A stretch of DNA of 64,000 nt from Saccharicrinis sp963677245 (lineage in GTDB: Bacteria > Bacteroidota > Bacteroidia > Bacteroidales > Marinilabiliaceae): NCBI GenBank assembly GCA_963677245.1, contig OY781921.1, positions 4,774,001 to 4,838,000 of the forward strand, given 5' to 3'. Under the pieces are notes generated by a model that made no database searches, was not told the DNA's origin, and worked only from the letters and a program-made list of their open reading frames with translations. Positions 26,195 to 34,700 of the stretch are shown piece by piece (position 1 is the first letter of the stretch; each line of letters starts with the position of its first letter). Both the position numbers and the translations under genes were made by a program.

Positions 26195-27473
26195 TGTCTT
26201 CTGGTATTAATGATATGGTATCGCAGTTGTCAGAAAGTAATTTTTCAATACCAATAGAATTTACTTCCTCGTTTTCATTTATAATAAGATCAAGGTCGCA
26301 ATTGTCACAGTCTCTGTCACACATTCTGGCTTCGTAACTGTCCGGTTCTTTATAAGTAGTTATAACGCCTTCGTAATTCCTTAGTACTACTTTATTGGTG
26401 GACCAGGAAATAATGTAGTTTGGCATAACCGGAATTTTTCCACCTCCTCCCGGAGCATCAATCACGTAGGTTGGCCTTGCAAATCCACTCGTATGGCCTA
26501 TAAGACTTTCCATTATTTCTATTCCTTTACCAATTGGTGTTCTGAAGTGCGATAATCCTTCAGATAAATCACATTGATATAAATAGTATGGTCTCACTCT
26601 ATTCTGAACAAGTTTGTGTAGAAGAGATTTCATAATTCTCGGACAGTCATTTACATCTGCCAGTAATACAGATTGATTTCCTAAAGGGAATCCATTGTCT
26701 GCAAGTTTAGCTAAGGCCTCTTTTGCAGAGGTTGTTATTTCGTTTGGATGATTAAAGTGCGTATTAATCCATAGTGGATGGTATTTTTTTAAAATCTTAA
26801 CCAGGTTATCTGTGATTCTGTATGGTAATACTACTGGCATTCTAGTTCCTATACGAATTATTTCTACATGTGGAATAGCACTGATTTGTTCCAGTAGCCA
26901 GTCAAGTTTTTCATCAGGAAGCATCAGTGGATCACCTCCAGATAGTAATACATCTCTTACGTGAGGTGTTGATTTGATATATTCTATTCCTTTATTTAAT
27001 TGGTCATTGGATGGAACAAAGTCAACATCTCCCACTTTTCTTTTTCTGGTGCAATGACGGCAATACATAGAGCAAATGTTGCTGACGTGAAATAGAACAC
27101 GATCCGGGTACCGGTGTGTTATTCCTTCAACCGGGCTGTCTTTGTCTTCTGATAAAGGATCTTCTAATTCTGATTTTAAAGTAATCAGCTCATCAACACT
27201 TCCAAAAGCCTGTTTAAATACAGGGTCATTTCTAAAGTTTTCTTTATCAATAAGAGACAGGTAGTAAGGTGTTATTGAGAGAGGAAATTTATCAAAGGTT
27301 GTTTTTAGATCCTTTTTTTCTTTCTCTGAAAATCGGATGCCAGTTAGATACTCAAACTTGTCCAGTGTACGTATTGAGTTTCTTAGTTGCCATCTCCAGT
27401 CTTTCCAGTTTGATACCTGAGGTTCGTCTTGAATTTTGTTAGCAATTTCTTTCTGTGCATTGTTGTAAATCAT
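26160..27473 (-). CDS. ablA: lysine 2,3-aminomutase
   Basis: 437 aa. This radical SAM, PLP-dependent enzyme converts L-alpha-lysine to L-beta-lysine. The iron-sulfur motif is C134-C138-C141 (NICSMYCRHCTRKRKVG), the SAM-binding LLSGGDPLMLPDEKLDW follows, K346 in DAPGGGGKIPV is the PLP lysine, and C385/C389/C392 (MCDRDCDNCDLDL) match the structural zinc ligands of the clostridial enzyme. The N-terminus (NWKDWRWQLRNSI) is that of true KamA/AblA rather than the shorter EpmB, which acts on EF-P. It is the first gene of the operon; its neighbour ablB settles the role as osmolyte synthesis rather than lysine fermentation. Confidence 0.95.
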   Translation of the reverse strand: MIYNNAQKEIANKIQDEPQVSNWKDWRWQLRNSIRTLDKFEYLTGIRFSEKEKKDLKTTFDKFPLSITPYYLSLIDKENFRNDPVFKQAFGSVDELITLKSELEDPLSEDKDSPVEGITHRYPDRVLFHVSNICSMYCRHCTRKRKVGDVDFVPSNDQLNKGIEYIKSTPHVRDVLLSGGDPLMLPDEKLDWLLEQISAIPHVEIIRIGTRMPVVLPYRITDNLVKILKKYHPLWINTHFNHPNEITTSAKEALAKLADNGFPLGNQSVLLADVNDCPRIMKSLLHKLVQNRVRPYYLYQCDLSEGLSHFRTPIGKGIEIMESLIGHTSGFARPTYVIDAPGGGGKIPVMPNYIISWSTNKVVLRNYEGVITTYKEPDSYEARMCDRDCDNCDLDLIINENEEVNSIGIEKLLSDNCDTISLIPEDNERLNRRDDSE

Positions 27474-27978
27474 CTCCGTATATGCTTTTATATTCAGTGT
27501 TCTCTTATTTAATAAGAATGAAGAGTGAAGTTAGATTTCAACTTCAAAGGGTTTGTTAAATACTATTTAAAATTACTTTAAGAGTAGCTTTAGGAATAGC
27601 AGTTATTTAAATAGTTTCTGTGCGAACAAAGTTATTCATTATTTGAAACACAGCCAAATTGAAATCTCAAAAGATTAGGTGTTTCAATGAATAGTTCCCA
27701 AAATATTGTATTTGTAAGTGTCATAAAGTAAGGACTTAAGGGTTTGGTTCGTTTAGGAGGGAGATGGTTTTAAATTTCAATAAACTAGAATGTTTTTAAA
27801 TAAGAATTTTATGCTATGTAAAAGTAATGTTAAAATATTCTTATAGAAATAATATGGTGTATATAGTGATTGAGTAGTGAATTGCTGTTTTTATGAAATT
27901 GCTGTTTTGTTTGATGGAATATCTTGTTTAATAGTGAATTATATCCACTTTTGTAGTACTAACTATTCTCACATATTT
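27474..27978. other. 505-bp divergent intergenic region upstream of ablA
   Basis: AT-rich leader between ablA (minus) and the transglutaminase-like gene (plus). It contains an interrupted inverted repeat at 27634-27692 (listed separately). A 34-codon in-frame extension of the transglutaminase-like gene into 27877-27978 is rejected because the signal peptide starts at 27979. No other ORF or clear promoter element is supported. Confidence 0.5.
27634..27692. repeat. interrupted inverted repeat upstream of ablA
   Basis: Left side ATTCAT (27634-27639), four extra bases, TGAAACAC (27644-27651). Right side GTGTTTCAATGAAT (27679-27692) is the exact complement of ATTCAT plus TGAAACAC. The loop is 27 nt. 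It lies about 160-220 bp before the ablA start and could be an operator or a leader RNA structure. Confidence 0.4.
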
Positions 27979-28707
27979 ATGATACTTAAAAAACTCTTAT
28001 TGCTGCTGGCTATAGCTTTTTTTGTCAACTTTTATGCTGTAGGTCAAATTAAAAATGATGTTAAAAATTGGGTAGATGAGGTTTCTGAAGAACTGTCGAG
28101 TGTACCTGAGTTTGCTGCCTTAATTAATTATAAATTTATTGATGATATTGAGAAGATTGGGGCTATTTATTATTGGATGGCTAACAATATAAATTTTGAT
28201 ACAAAAGCATATTTCTCTAAAAATAAAAAGACTACCTATAATTTTAGGTATAGAAGCAGGGAAGAGATGGATATGAAAATTCAGAAAATAGATAATGAGA
28301 TTGTAGATAGGGTTTTTAAGAAAAAAATTGGTTTGTCAAGAGAGTATGCCTTGCTGTTTAAAAAGTTGTGCAATAATTCAGGAATTCAATGTGAGGTAGT
28401 TGAAGGTTTTATAGAGAAACCATTAAAGTTGAGTAGTAAGAAAGCATTAAAAGGAAAAACGAAGCATGTGTGGAATGCGGTATGCATTAATAATGATTGG
28501 TATGCGATTGATGTAAGCCTTGCTGCCGGAAAAATAGAAAAAGATAAAAAGAAGTTTATTTCAGCCTATTGTGAAAGTTACTATCTGTATCAATTAAATA
28601 GTCTGTTAAGCGCATATTACCCAAGGAAAAAAAGCTGGACTGCCAAATTAAAACCTGAAATACCCGTCTCAATGATTTTGGGTAATCAGGATATTGTATC
28701 TAATTAA
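27979..28707 (+). CDS. transglutaminase-like secreted protein lacking the catalytic Cys
   Basis: 242 aa from the ATG at 27979, which begins a good signal peptide (ILKKLLLLLAIAFFVNFYAVGQ). The fold resembles transglutaminase-like (kyphoscoliosis-type) proteins: KIGAIYYWMANNINFDTKAY, then KKIGLSREYALLFKKLCNNS and IQCEVVEGF, then KHVWNAVCINNDWYAIDVSL. In relatives the second segment reads G-x-C-x-G-Y; here the nucleophile position is S120 (TCA codon), while H163 and D178 of the triad remain. It may be a non-catalytic binding protein or an unusual Ser enzyme. Its last 8 bp overlap the 3' end of the convergent tonB gene. Confidence 0.75.
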   Translation: MILKKLLLLLAIAFFVNFYAVGQIKNDVKNWVDEVSEELSSVPEFAALINYKFIDDIEKIGAIYYWMANNINFDTKAYFSKNKKTTYNFRYRSREEMDMKIQKIDNEIVDRVFKKKIGLSREYALLFKKLCNNSGIQCEVVEGFIEKPLKLSSKKALKGKTKHVWNAVCINNDWYAIDVSLAAGKIEKDKKKFISAYCESYYLYQLNSLLSAYYPRKKSWTAKLKPEIPVSMILGNQDIVSN

Positions 28708-29650
28708 GAACAAAATGATAAGTAATGGTTCCTTTTTGAAATGCAGCTGCATTAGGATCGGAATTAAAACGGGCTTTTTTAGCGGCTTCAATGGCGGCCT
28801 TTTTAAGTGTTGAGTTTTGTGTGGTAGATCCCTTTAATTGATACTCTGCACTAACAACTTGCCCGTATTTATTAACTGTTACCTGAACTACTACAATTCC
28901 TTCTTCCTGAATGCTATATTGGGGTTGAGGTAGTGCGCCAACAAGTGATCTTCCGGTCAACGAAAAGCCGGATCCTGAATTGCCTAATCCGCTTCCGCTT
29001 CTGTTTTTACTGTTTGGATCTCCGGTAACATACCCTTGATTTCCGCTTCCGCCTGCATCACCTTCAGAGGAACTGGAGCTGTTTGATTTACCAAACGCAT
29101 TTCCAACTTTATTGCGTGCTTCATCCGCAATACGCTGTTGCTCTTCCTGTTTTTTACGCTCTTCTTCTAATTTGCGTTGTTTCTCTAATTCAGCCTGTCG
29201 TTTAGCTTCTGCCTCAGCTTTCGCTTTTCTATCAGCCTCTTCCTGCTTTTTTCTTTCTTCCTCCAGTTGCTTTTTGCGTGCTTCGGCTTCTCTTTGTTTT
29301 TTTATTTCTTCTTCTTTTTCCTTTTGCTTTTCTTCTGCACTTTTTATTTCAGGTGATTCGTCATCGTAATCTTGTGTTTTAATCGATTCTTCAGTTTTAG
29401 GAGCTTCCTGCTCCTGTACCGGAGGAGGCGTTGTTTCCTGAGGTTCTGATGGTGTTGGTTGAGCAGATGATTTAGGAGGTTCAACAGTTCCTAAACCGGT
29501 TTCTACATTCCCCAGGTTAACTAATACACCTTCTTCTTCCTGAGGTAGGGTAGATAATCCATAGAATAGTAACAACAACAAAACGAGTACATGAAAAACA
29601 ATTGATCCAATAACTCCTTGCTTATTATATTTTTTTTCTACTCTATCCAT
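28700..29650 (-). CDS. TonB/TolA-like energy transducer
   Basis: 316 aa. One N-terminal membrane helix (VIGSIVFHVLVLLLLLFYG, about 14-32) anchors it in the inner membrane. A Pro/Glu-rich stretch (about 55-95) and a long Lys/Glu/Ala/Arg helical region (about 100-185, TolA-like) span the periplasm, followed by a Gly/Ser-rich linker and a C-terminal TonB_C fold (about 235-316: EEGIVVVQVTVNKYGQVVSA, AAIEAAKKARFNS, GTITYHFVLN). It is 1 bp from exbD on the same strand and last in the exb operon. The helical spacer makes a Tol-like role in envelope integrity as plausible as receptor energising. Confidence 0.87.
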   Translation of the reverse strand: MDRVEKKYNKQGVIGSIVFHVLVLLLLLFYGLSTLPQEEEGVLVNLGNVETGLGTVEPPKSSAQPTPSEPQETTPPPVQEQEAPKTEESIKTQDYDDESPEIKSAEEKQKEKEEEIKKQREAEARKKQLEEERKKQEEADRKAKAEAEAKRQAELEKQRKLEEERKKQEEQQRIADEARNKVGNAFGKSNSSSSSEGDAGGSGNQGYVTGDPNSKNRSGSGLGNSGSGFSLTGRSLVGALPQPQYSIQEEGIVVVQVTVNKYGQVVSAEYQLKGSTTQNSTLKKAAIEAAKKARFNSDPNAAAFQKGTITYHFVLN

Positions 29651-29651
29651 C

Positions 29652-30047
29652 TTATTTAGGTTGTGTAGCTAGTATAAGTTTGTATTTGTTTTTTATGGCA
29701 ATATCTCTGATTTTACCTACTATAGAAAACGGTACGGATTCATCTACGTGCAATGCGATGTAAGTTTCCGGCTCAGCATCCATTATTTCTTTCAAACGTC
29801 GTTCCAATCTCCAAAAGGAAACTTCATCTCCTTCAATAAAATATTTTAAATCTTTAGTTACAGATATTGTAGTGTTGGGTTTAGCTGAAACCTGATGGTC
29901 ACTTTTAGGAAGCGTCAAATCTTTTCGGGCAGGAGGCGTAACCATAGTAGATGTAATCATGAAAAATATGAGCAACAGAAATACAATATCTGTCATACTT
30001 GACATGCTAAATCCTGATTCTACTTTACTACGTTTTTTTAAGCCCAT
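29652..30047 (-). CDS. exbD: ExbD/TolR family protein (second copy)
   Basis: 131 aa. A short basic cytoplasmic end (GLKKRSKVESG) precedes the single helix SMSSMTDIVFLLLIFFMITS, whose Asp (in MTDIVF) is the conserved proton-path residue. The periplasmic domain ends VGKIRDIAIKNKYKLILATQ. The N-terminal 35 residues are nearly the same as in the other ExbD at 30155-30544, so the two are tandem paralogues. It lies directly before tonB. Confidence 0.92.
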   Translation of the reverse strand: MGLKKRSKVESGFSMSSMTDIVFLLLIFFMITSTMVTPPARKDLTLPKSDHQVSAKPNTTISVTKDLKYFIEGDEVSFWRLERRLKEIMDAEPETYIALHVDESVPFSIVGKIRDIAIKNKYKLILATQPK

Positions 30048-30154
30048 TTTAATTAGTGTCTAAAAGTTTTTAAAGTTGAAAGTTTTAAAACTATGAATCG
30101 TAAATTGATACAGCTATTGTATTCTAATTGATTTCAACATTACAACTTCAGTTC

Positions 30155-30544
30155 TTATTTAATATCTAAAACTACTTTAATTTGATTTGATTCTGCTATG
30201 TCAAGCAGCTTCGCCACGCTACCGGTAGGTGCATTTTTATCCGTTCGTAGTTTTATATAGGTTTTATCTGTGCTTTTAAATTGATTCAGTAAGCTGACTT
30301 CCAATCCGCTTTCGTTTATACGTTTGTTATCTACATAAAAATTACCAGCAGAAGAAACGCGAGCATTTATAAACTTCTCGATTACAACCTTTTTAGTGGC
30401 TTGTTTTGGAATCAAAAGCTTAATGGCATTAGGATGAACCATAGTGGATGTAATCATGAAAAAAATAAGCAATAGAAATACAATATCAGTCATACTCGAC
30501 ATACTGAAACTAGCACTTATTTTCGATCTTTTTTTTAAAGCCAT
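30155..30544 (-). CDS. exbD: ExbD/TolR family protein (first copy)
   Basis: 129 aa with the same N-terminal helix as its paralogue (FSMSSMTDIVFLLLIFFMIT) and the same Asp; the periplasmic part differs (PKQATKKVVIEKFINARVSS, VAKLLDIAESNQIKVVLDIK). Two different ExbD subunits in one operon are common in Bacteroidetes and may form a heteromeric proton channel with ExbB. It is separated from exbB by the S23-type ORF. Confidence 0.92.
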   Translation of the reverse strand: MALKKRSKISASFSMSSMTDIVFLLLIFFMITSTMVHPNAIKLLIPKQATKKVVIEKFINARVSSAGNFYVDNKRINESGLEVSLLNQFKSTDKTYIKLRTDKNAPTGSVAKLLDIAESNQIKVVLDIK

Positions 30545-30551
30545 TTAGTAT

Positions 30552-30580
30552 AAAGTTTATAAAGTTCAGAGCTTATAAGG
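30552..30580 (+). repeat. left inverted repeat flanking the S23-type ORF
   Basis: 29-bp arm starting AAAGTTTATAAAGTTCAG and ending GCTTATAAGG. It matches the reverse complement of 30932-30960 at about 23 of 29 positions, with weaker similarity for a further 8 bp outward. It overlaps the last codons of the ORF. Confidence 0.65.
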
Positions 30581-30920
30581 TTTTGATTAATCCAGACAGC
30601 ATTTTTGAAATTTCTATAGTCATATTTTTCATCTCTTCAGCCTTTAGGTGGTCTATAAGTTTTAAGTCTAATATTAGGATTAACATTGATCTAACTTCAG
30701 CACAAGAACCTTTTGCAATAAATAGAAATTGTTTGAATTCTTTGTTGCTTTGTCTTTCAAAACCTTCTGCTATATTATTCATAATAGAAACAGAAGCTCT
30801 TTGGATTTGATTTTTTAATGAATAATCATTGATGTTTTCAAAAGACTGATATATCATTATGGTTAAATCTTTAGCCTTTTGCCATGCTAATATATCTTCG
30901 AATTGTTCAATTCTCATCAA
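30573..30920 (-). CDS. four-helix-bundle (S23/IVS-type) protein between exbB and exbD
   Basis: 115 aa. The sequence has the S23 family pattern (TIGR02436): FEDILAWQKAKDLTIMIYQ, YSLKNQIQRASVSIMNNIAE, GFERQSNKEFKQFLFIAKGS, CAEVRSMLILILDL. Such proteins are known from intervening sequences in 23S rRNA genes, as Avd-like accessory proteins of diversity-generating retroelements, and as solo genes in Bacteroidetes. No reverse transcriptase or rRNA is nearby. It sits 47 bp after exbB and 28 bp before exbD, same strand, and is flanked by 29-bp imperfect inverted repeats, so it looks like an inserted unit. The second Met (30917) is an equally good start. Confidence 0.85.
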   Translation of the reverse strand: MMRIEQFEDILAWQKAKDLTIMIYQSFENINDYSLKNQIQRASVSIMNNIAEGFERQSNKEFKQFLFIAKGSCAEVRSMLILILDLKLIDHLKAEEMKNMTIEISKMLSGLIKTL

Positions 30921-30931
30921 TGAAATATTAC

Positions 30932-30960
30932 TTTATGAGCTTTCAACTTAGTAAACTTTT
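30932..30960 (-). repeat. right inverted repeat flanking the S23-type ORF
   Basis: On the minus strand it begins AAAGTTTACTAAGTTGAAAG and ends CTCATAAAG. Together with 30552-30580 it would close a stem around about 350 nt of RNA holding the ORF. A related word (AAAGTTTTTAAAGTTGAAAG on the plus strand) occurs between the two exbD genes at about 30065, so the arms may derive from a common intergenic repeat. Confidence 0.65.
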
Positions 30961-30967
30961 AACTTAA

Positions 30968-31660
30968 TTATGCCGCAGGTTCATTAAGTAAATCCATAAA
31001 TTCCATGGTTCTAGCTTCTAATTTAAAAACTACTTTCTCTACGCGAGCTACCAAAAAGTTATAGGCAAAAAAAGCAATAATTCCAACTACCAATCCGGTA
31101 ACAGTTGTAACCATCGCTGTATAAATTCCGGAAGAAAGCAGACTTACATCAATATTTGCTCCGGCATTTGCCATGTCGAAAAATGCTTTAATCATTCCGA
31201 TTACGGTTCCTAAAAAACCAATCATTGGGGCGCCTCCTGCAACAGTGGCCAAAGTAGGAAGTCCTTTTTCTAAGCGACTAATTTCAAGGTTTCCAACGTT
31301 TTCAATGGCTGTATTTACATCTTGTAAAGGTCTTCCGATACGGCTAATTCCTTTTTCAATCATTCGGCTAACCGGATTATCCACTTGCTGACACAAAGCA
31401 TAAGCAGAATCTATCTTACCTTCATGAATATATTCTTTAATCTTATTCATAAAACTTAAATCTTCCGAGGCTGATTTTTTTATGGCTAAGTATCTTTCAA
31501 TAAAAATATAAACAGCAACAAAAGACAGAAGAATCAATGGAATCATAATCCATCCACCCTTGATAGCCATATCGATATAGTTCATTTGATTTTCTACTGC
31601 TTCTGCAGTTAATTCTGCTGCTTCGCTTGTTACAGCCTGGGCAAATAAAATAGGATTCAT
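30968..31660 (-). CDS. exbB: ExbB/TolQ/MotA family proton channel protein
   Basis: 230 aa. Three membrane helices: GWIMIPLILLSFVAVYIFIE (about 36-55), the helix TVAGGAPMIGFLGTVIGMIK (about 137-156) with the conserved Gly-Thr, and YTAMVTTVTGLVVGIIAFFA (about 180-200). It forms the inner-membrane motor with ExbD and TonB/TolA that uses the proton gradient to act on the outer membrane. It is the first gene of the exb operon, 107 bp downstream of tamB on the same strand. Confidence 0.94.
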   Translation of the reverse strand: MNPILFAQAVTSEAAELTAEAVENQMNYIDMAIKGGWIMIPLILLSFVAVYIFIERYLAIKKSASEDLSFMNKIKEYIHEGKIDSAYALCQQVDNPVSRMIEKGISRIGRPLQDVNTAIENVGNLEISRLEKGLPTLATVAGGAPMIGFLGTVIGMIKAFFDMANAGANIDVSLLSSGIYTAMVTTVTGLVVGIIAFFAYNFLVARVEKVVFKLEARTMEFMDLLNEPAA

Positions 31661-31767
31661 GAATATGTATAGTTTGAAAATTAACGATGTAAAAATATAA
31701 ATTGTTTATGAAATGAAAACGTAAAACAAGAGAATAAAGTATTTTGAGTACAATGAAAACGTTTTTA

Positions 31768-34700
31768 CTATTCCTCTTTCACGGTTACTTCCTCTTCTTT
31801 TTTAGCTTTGCCTGTTATCCAGTTCCAGTATTTCCTAAGAAGTTCACCTACTGTATCAAACTCTTCCTGATATGATATACCTATTCCCTGTGTTGTTGGA
31901 GAGGAGTCAAAACTAAAATCGTCGTTACTGTGCGTGTAGGCTTTAGCACGTAAACTTCCTGATTTATTCAATTTTACATCTAAATCAAAATCACCAACAA
32001 TATTACTGGATGATTGACTGGTCGGGCTGTATTTACCATATTCAACGTTGCCGTTTAGTGTTACCCGGTCGTTAAATATCTGGGTTGATAAAGCCACTTC
32101 AATTTGCTCACTCGATAATTCATCTTCAGGGCGATAGTTGATACCAACATCCACGTCGTTACTAATCTGAGATAACCAGTTGCTTAATTGTCCTGATAGC
32201 ATTTCGGAGGTGTTAGCCAATGCAGCACTGTTTACACCACTATTACTACTATTGCTGGCGTTGAAGTTTGGTGTATAAAACTTATTCATCACCAATAAAG
32301 ATAAAACCTGTCGGTTTAATTCCTCATCGGTACTTATGGCTTCATCAATCAGGTTTTGGTTACTTTGCTCCAAAGTGGGAGCGCTGATGTTGAATTTTAT
32401 ATTAGGTTGCGAAAGGCGTTTGCTTAGTATCAAATCGCAATGAATTGGAACACGCCTATTTAATTCACTGTTTTCTGTTGTTTGCCCTGATGATGGTAAG
32501 ATTAAAGGTTGTATAGAAGTTTTTAGTTTATATGTAGCGGTTAAATCAATAATCGCATCATATGGATCTCCTTCCCAAATTACGGTACCTCCTCTGTTTA
32601 TGTCAAAGCGCTTATTTACAATGTTTTCCAATGAAAAAAGATAGTCTCCTTTTTCAGCTACATATTCACCAAAAAAGCTTACGTCACCTTCCTTGTTCAT
32701 TTGAATATTGATGTTTCCTCTTCCCCAACTTTTTAAAATATCACCAACTGCCGGATCAAAAATAACCTGAACTTCTGCATCCGGGGTAACTTCTATACCC
32801 ATATTTAGAGAGAAATTTGAAATATCAGCTTTATACTCGGAGGTTTGCGAATTGTCATTTATGTCCTGTTCGGTGCGATTTAGAAAGCGAATGAAATTAT
32901 TGTCTAATGATTCCTCTTTATCAGACATGGGGATATAAAACTTCGTATTTCTTTCGGTAACACCATTTAAATTAAGATTTAAATCATAAGTGCTACCGGT
33001 AACTGCTAAATCACCTGTGGCGTAAACTGTACCATAATAAAGCGGATTGTCTTTGGGTTTGGTATCCATCAATAACATATTGTTAGCGTGGATATAAAGC
33101 CCAAAGTCCATATTGTAAAAGTTCCGGTGATGAATAGCTCCTTCAAAAATGCCTTTATTTCCATTTGCATCAGTTAAGGTCATATTATCAAAGAAGATTT
33201 TTTCCGGGGTAAACATAACCGAATCTTTAAGATGGTAGGAGCATTGTAGCAGGTCTACATCAAAAATAGCATCATTTACTTTAACTCCTCCTTGCAACGC
33301 TATTCCATATGATGTTTTACTAAAAGATAAGCTTCCGGAGCCATTACCTTTCAGGTTTTGAATTACTTTATTAGTGTATAAATTCAAAAAACCAAGAGGT
33401 AGGCTGTCTAGTTCAAAGTCGAAGTAAAAGTTTTTATCGGAAGGTTTGTAATATCCCGAACCAATCAGCGGTACAATCTTATTTCTGGTGATTTTGGAAT
33501 TAATTACAACCTGCTTTTCGTCTTGATCCCAACTCGAATTTAAACGAAGCAGACCGATGTCTTCATCGTTAATTCTAAAATTTCGTAGAGCAATATTACT
33601 GGTGATAATCGGATTTAAGTAGCTGTTTTTTAGGTATACAGATCCGTTCAGCAGTCCTTCTAGTTTTAATCGTTTTATATTTAATAAAGAGCTGAGTTCT
33701 TCCAGATTAATGTTTTGTATATGTGTTTCCAGTTTGCCGTTTAAATCTTTATAAATAGATCCATTGATGTTGATTTCCTGATTTAAATGGTGGACTCTAA
33801 AAGTGTTAAATCGCAAACCATTTGGCAGTATATTTATTTCAGCATCCTGTACTGTCCATGTGGAGTCAGCTATCACCACAGATGAGGGAAGGATGTGAAT
33901 TTTAGCAAAGGTTTCTCCTAGTTGCGTTTTGTTAATAGTTGTATGTGTAAACAAGGCTCCTTTGTTGGCTTCTTTTTCGTCGTCATGCCAATTCACAGAT
34001 AAGAGAATACTATCGTTAAAACATTCCTGATCAATGCTAAAATGATGAAGGGGTAAGAGTTGTTTGTAATAAATTAAATCAGATTTAATTTTTGTAGAAA
34101 TCTGGTTATCCTTTGTTTCTAAATTAATAGCAATGTTATTTCCTGATATCACATTGTAAGTCATTTTACCCAAAGAAGCATTTAATTTTAGGTAATTATA
34201 ATTACCATCAAAAGTTCCGTTGATATAACTGCTGTCAGAAACTACTATGTTGGATTTTATTGCTTGCGTCAGGCCTTCAATTTTTTTAGTTTGAAGACTA
34301 AAGTCAAATTGATTTGAGGACTCAAAGTCATCAAAATGGTCAAAGACAGAAGGCAGATATTGTGCTAAAGTCTTTTTAATGTCTTTCGGTATCGTATTTA
34401 AATTATAGTTTCCGGATAATCTTCCTTCCAAAATATCAGAACTAATATCAATGGTTTTGTAGGAACTGTCTTGCTGAGCTATTATTAATAATGAATCAAC
34501 AGGGTAGGTGTTTTCATTAATCTGTATTTTTCCATCATGTATAACCGTTTTTCCCGATAACGTATTAATACTATTCCCATAGAGTCGGGAGTTAAGTTTT
34601 ACTGATAATTTACTGTTGATTAAATTGGGGGCAATATTGAGTTTATCCAGATTTAAATTGTCGATAGAAGCTGTAAAGTCAAAATCAGGTACAGTGTTCT

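Noticed and set aside
26160..27473. EF-P lysine aminomutase EpmB or lysine fermentation KamA
   Set aside because: The N- and C-terminal extensions with the zinc Cys group argue against EpmB, and the overlapping ablB gene argues for osmolyte synthesis rather than fermentation (no kamD/kamE or kdd genes).
27979..28707. Treating the transglutaminase-like gene as the missing lasso leader peptidase (B2)
   Set aside because: It is about 10 kb away, has a signal peptide and lacks the catalytic Cys, so it cannot be the cytoplasmic B2 protease.
30573..30920. Diversity-generating retroelement accessory protein (Avd)
   Set aside because: No reverse transcriptase, template repeat or variable repeat is visible nearby, so only the broader S23 four-helix-bundle family is supported.
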